Origin: Bacteroidaceae bacterium
Lineage (GTDB): Bacteria > Bacteroidota > Bacteroidia > Bacteroidales > Bacteroidaceae
NCBI GenBank assembly: GCA_900752815.1
Contig: CAADWS010000044.1
Location: 1-6,750 of the forward strand
DNA length: 6,750 nucleotides
Direction of reading: 5' to 3'
This document shows positions 6,247 through 6,750 of this stretch, in pieces (the first letter of the stretch is position 1; each line of letters starts with the position of its first letter). Made by a program: the position numbers and the translations under genes. Under the pieces are notes generated by a model. The model worked only from the letters and a program-made list of their open reading frames with translations, was not told where the DNA came from and did no database searches.

Positions 6247-6750
6247 TTATCTGTAAATCAGGAAGATGGCGGGTATTTTACCCAAGTCGGGCAATCCACA
6301 TGCTTTCCATTCTTTCAGGGTCCGCGTGCGGATATATTCTTGCGGTGTGGTCAGTCCGGCTGCAACGCATAGCCGGGTGGTGGGGCTGCAAGCCTGGCAG
6401 ATGTCCGAAAAAAGCTTGGCGTTACGGTAAGGAGTTTCGATGAACAGTTGGGTCTGCCGTTCGGCTACGGCCCTTGCTTCCAATTGCTTGAGCCGCTTGA
6501 TGCGCTGGGAAGCGTCGATAGGCAAATAGCCGTGGAAGGCAAAGCTCTGGCCGTTGAAGCCGGACGCCATGACCGCCAGCAGTATGGACGACGGACCTAC
6601 CAATGGAACCACGCGAAGACCTTCGCGCTGGGCAATGGCCACCAGGTCGGCGCCGGGATCGGCCACCGCCGGACATCCTGCCTCACTGATGACACCGACG
6701 GCCTCTCCTTTGCGCAATGGAGAGAGATATTTGGAAAAGAGCGTCGGGTC
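6247..6750 (-). CDS. RsmI-like SAM-dependent methyltransferase (C-terminal part)
   Basis: The window holds the last 167 residues; the start lies beyond the right edge, so the codon at 6717 is an internal Leu, not a start. The sequence belongs to the tetrapyrrole-methylase fold family, COG0313 (RsmI/YraL-like). GVISEAGCPAVADPG matches the RsmI signature (GLISDAGTPxISDPG). VVPLVGPSSILLAVMASG corresponds to the next conserved strand and helix, and FIETPYRN to the FYEAPHR motif. RsmI 2'-O-methylates C1402 of 16S rRNA using S-adenosylmethionine. This protein stops shortly after GKIPAIFLIYR and lacks the C-terminal helical extension of full-length RsmI, so it looks like the short paralogue seen in Bacteroidota, and its substrate may differ. 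For this reason no symbol is given. A 109-bp gap separates it from the membrane protein gene. Confidence 0.88.
   Translation of the reverse strand, partial: DPTLFSKYLSPLRKGEAVGVISEAGCPAVADPGADLVAIAQREGLRVVPLVGPSSILLAVMASGFNGQSFAFHGYLPIDASQRIKRLKQLEARAVAERQTQLFIETPYRNAKLFSDICQACSPTTRLCVAAGLTTPQEYIRTRTLKEWKACGLPDLGKIPAIFLIYR

Noticed and set aside
6247..6717. A complete 156-residue methyltransferase starting at 6717
   Set aside because: The codon is TTG in the middle of conserved sequence; the frame continues upstream to the window edge with family-like residues, so the gene is simply cut off.

Overview
The window looks like chromosomal DNA of a gut-type Bacteroidales bacterium, most likely Bacteroides in the broad sense. 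The reasons are: a DnaK of 639 residues with the Gram-negative-type nucleotide-binding domain; A-rich leaders without Shine-Dalgarno sequences before the starts; a TAnnTTTG-type -7 box; and two genes whose protein types I know mainly from Bacteroidales, a large polytopic membrane protein resembling DUF6057 proteins and a lipoprotein combining a CxxCH motif with a PD40 beta-propeller. Genus and species cannot be fixed by eye.

All four recognisable genes lie on the minus strand, so transcription runs from high to low coordinates. From the right edge the order is: the C-terminal part of a short RsmI-like (tetrapyrrole-methylase fold) SAM-dependent methyltransferase, cut by the window edge (6247-6750); a 109-bp gap with a stem-loop and a possible -7 box; a 565-residue membrane protein (4440-6137); the CxxCH/PD40 lipoprotein (2878-4401), which follows closely and has an alternative start overlapping the previous stop as TGATG; a strong intrinsic terminator (2712-2758); an unusually long non-coding stretch (about 775 bp, 2103-2877); dnaK (183-2102); and dnaK's own terminator (113-149). 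The remaining left edge holds only an 11-bp tandem duplication.

The membrane protein and the lipoprotein look like a two-gene transcription unit making a cell-envelope pair of unknown function. DnaK is the general Hsp70 chaperone, transcribed separately. No dnaJ, grpE or hrcA is in view.

The most interesting part is the DNA upstream of dnaK. It contains a near-perfect sigma-54 (-24/-12) promoter in the right orientation and distance, no CIRCE element and no canonical Bacteroides TAnnTTTG box on the coding strand. Further upstream are a perfect CTGCCA/TGGCAG dyad, a CCGGT/ACCGG dyad, a related second TGCCA/TGGCA dyad, recurring TTTTCCGGT boxes, a four-unit array with an exact 21-bp period, and a G-quadruplex-type motif. 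Together these suggest that dnaK is driven by sigma-54 and an enhancer-binding activator. That is inference from sequence, not proven.
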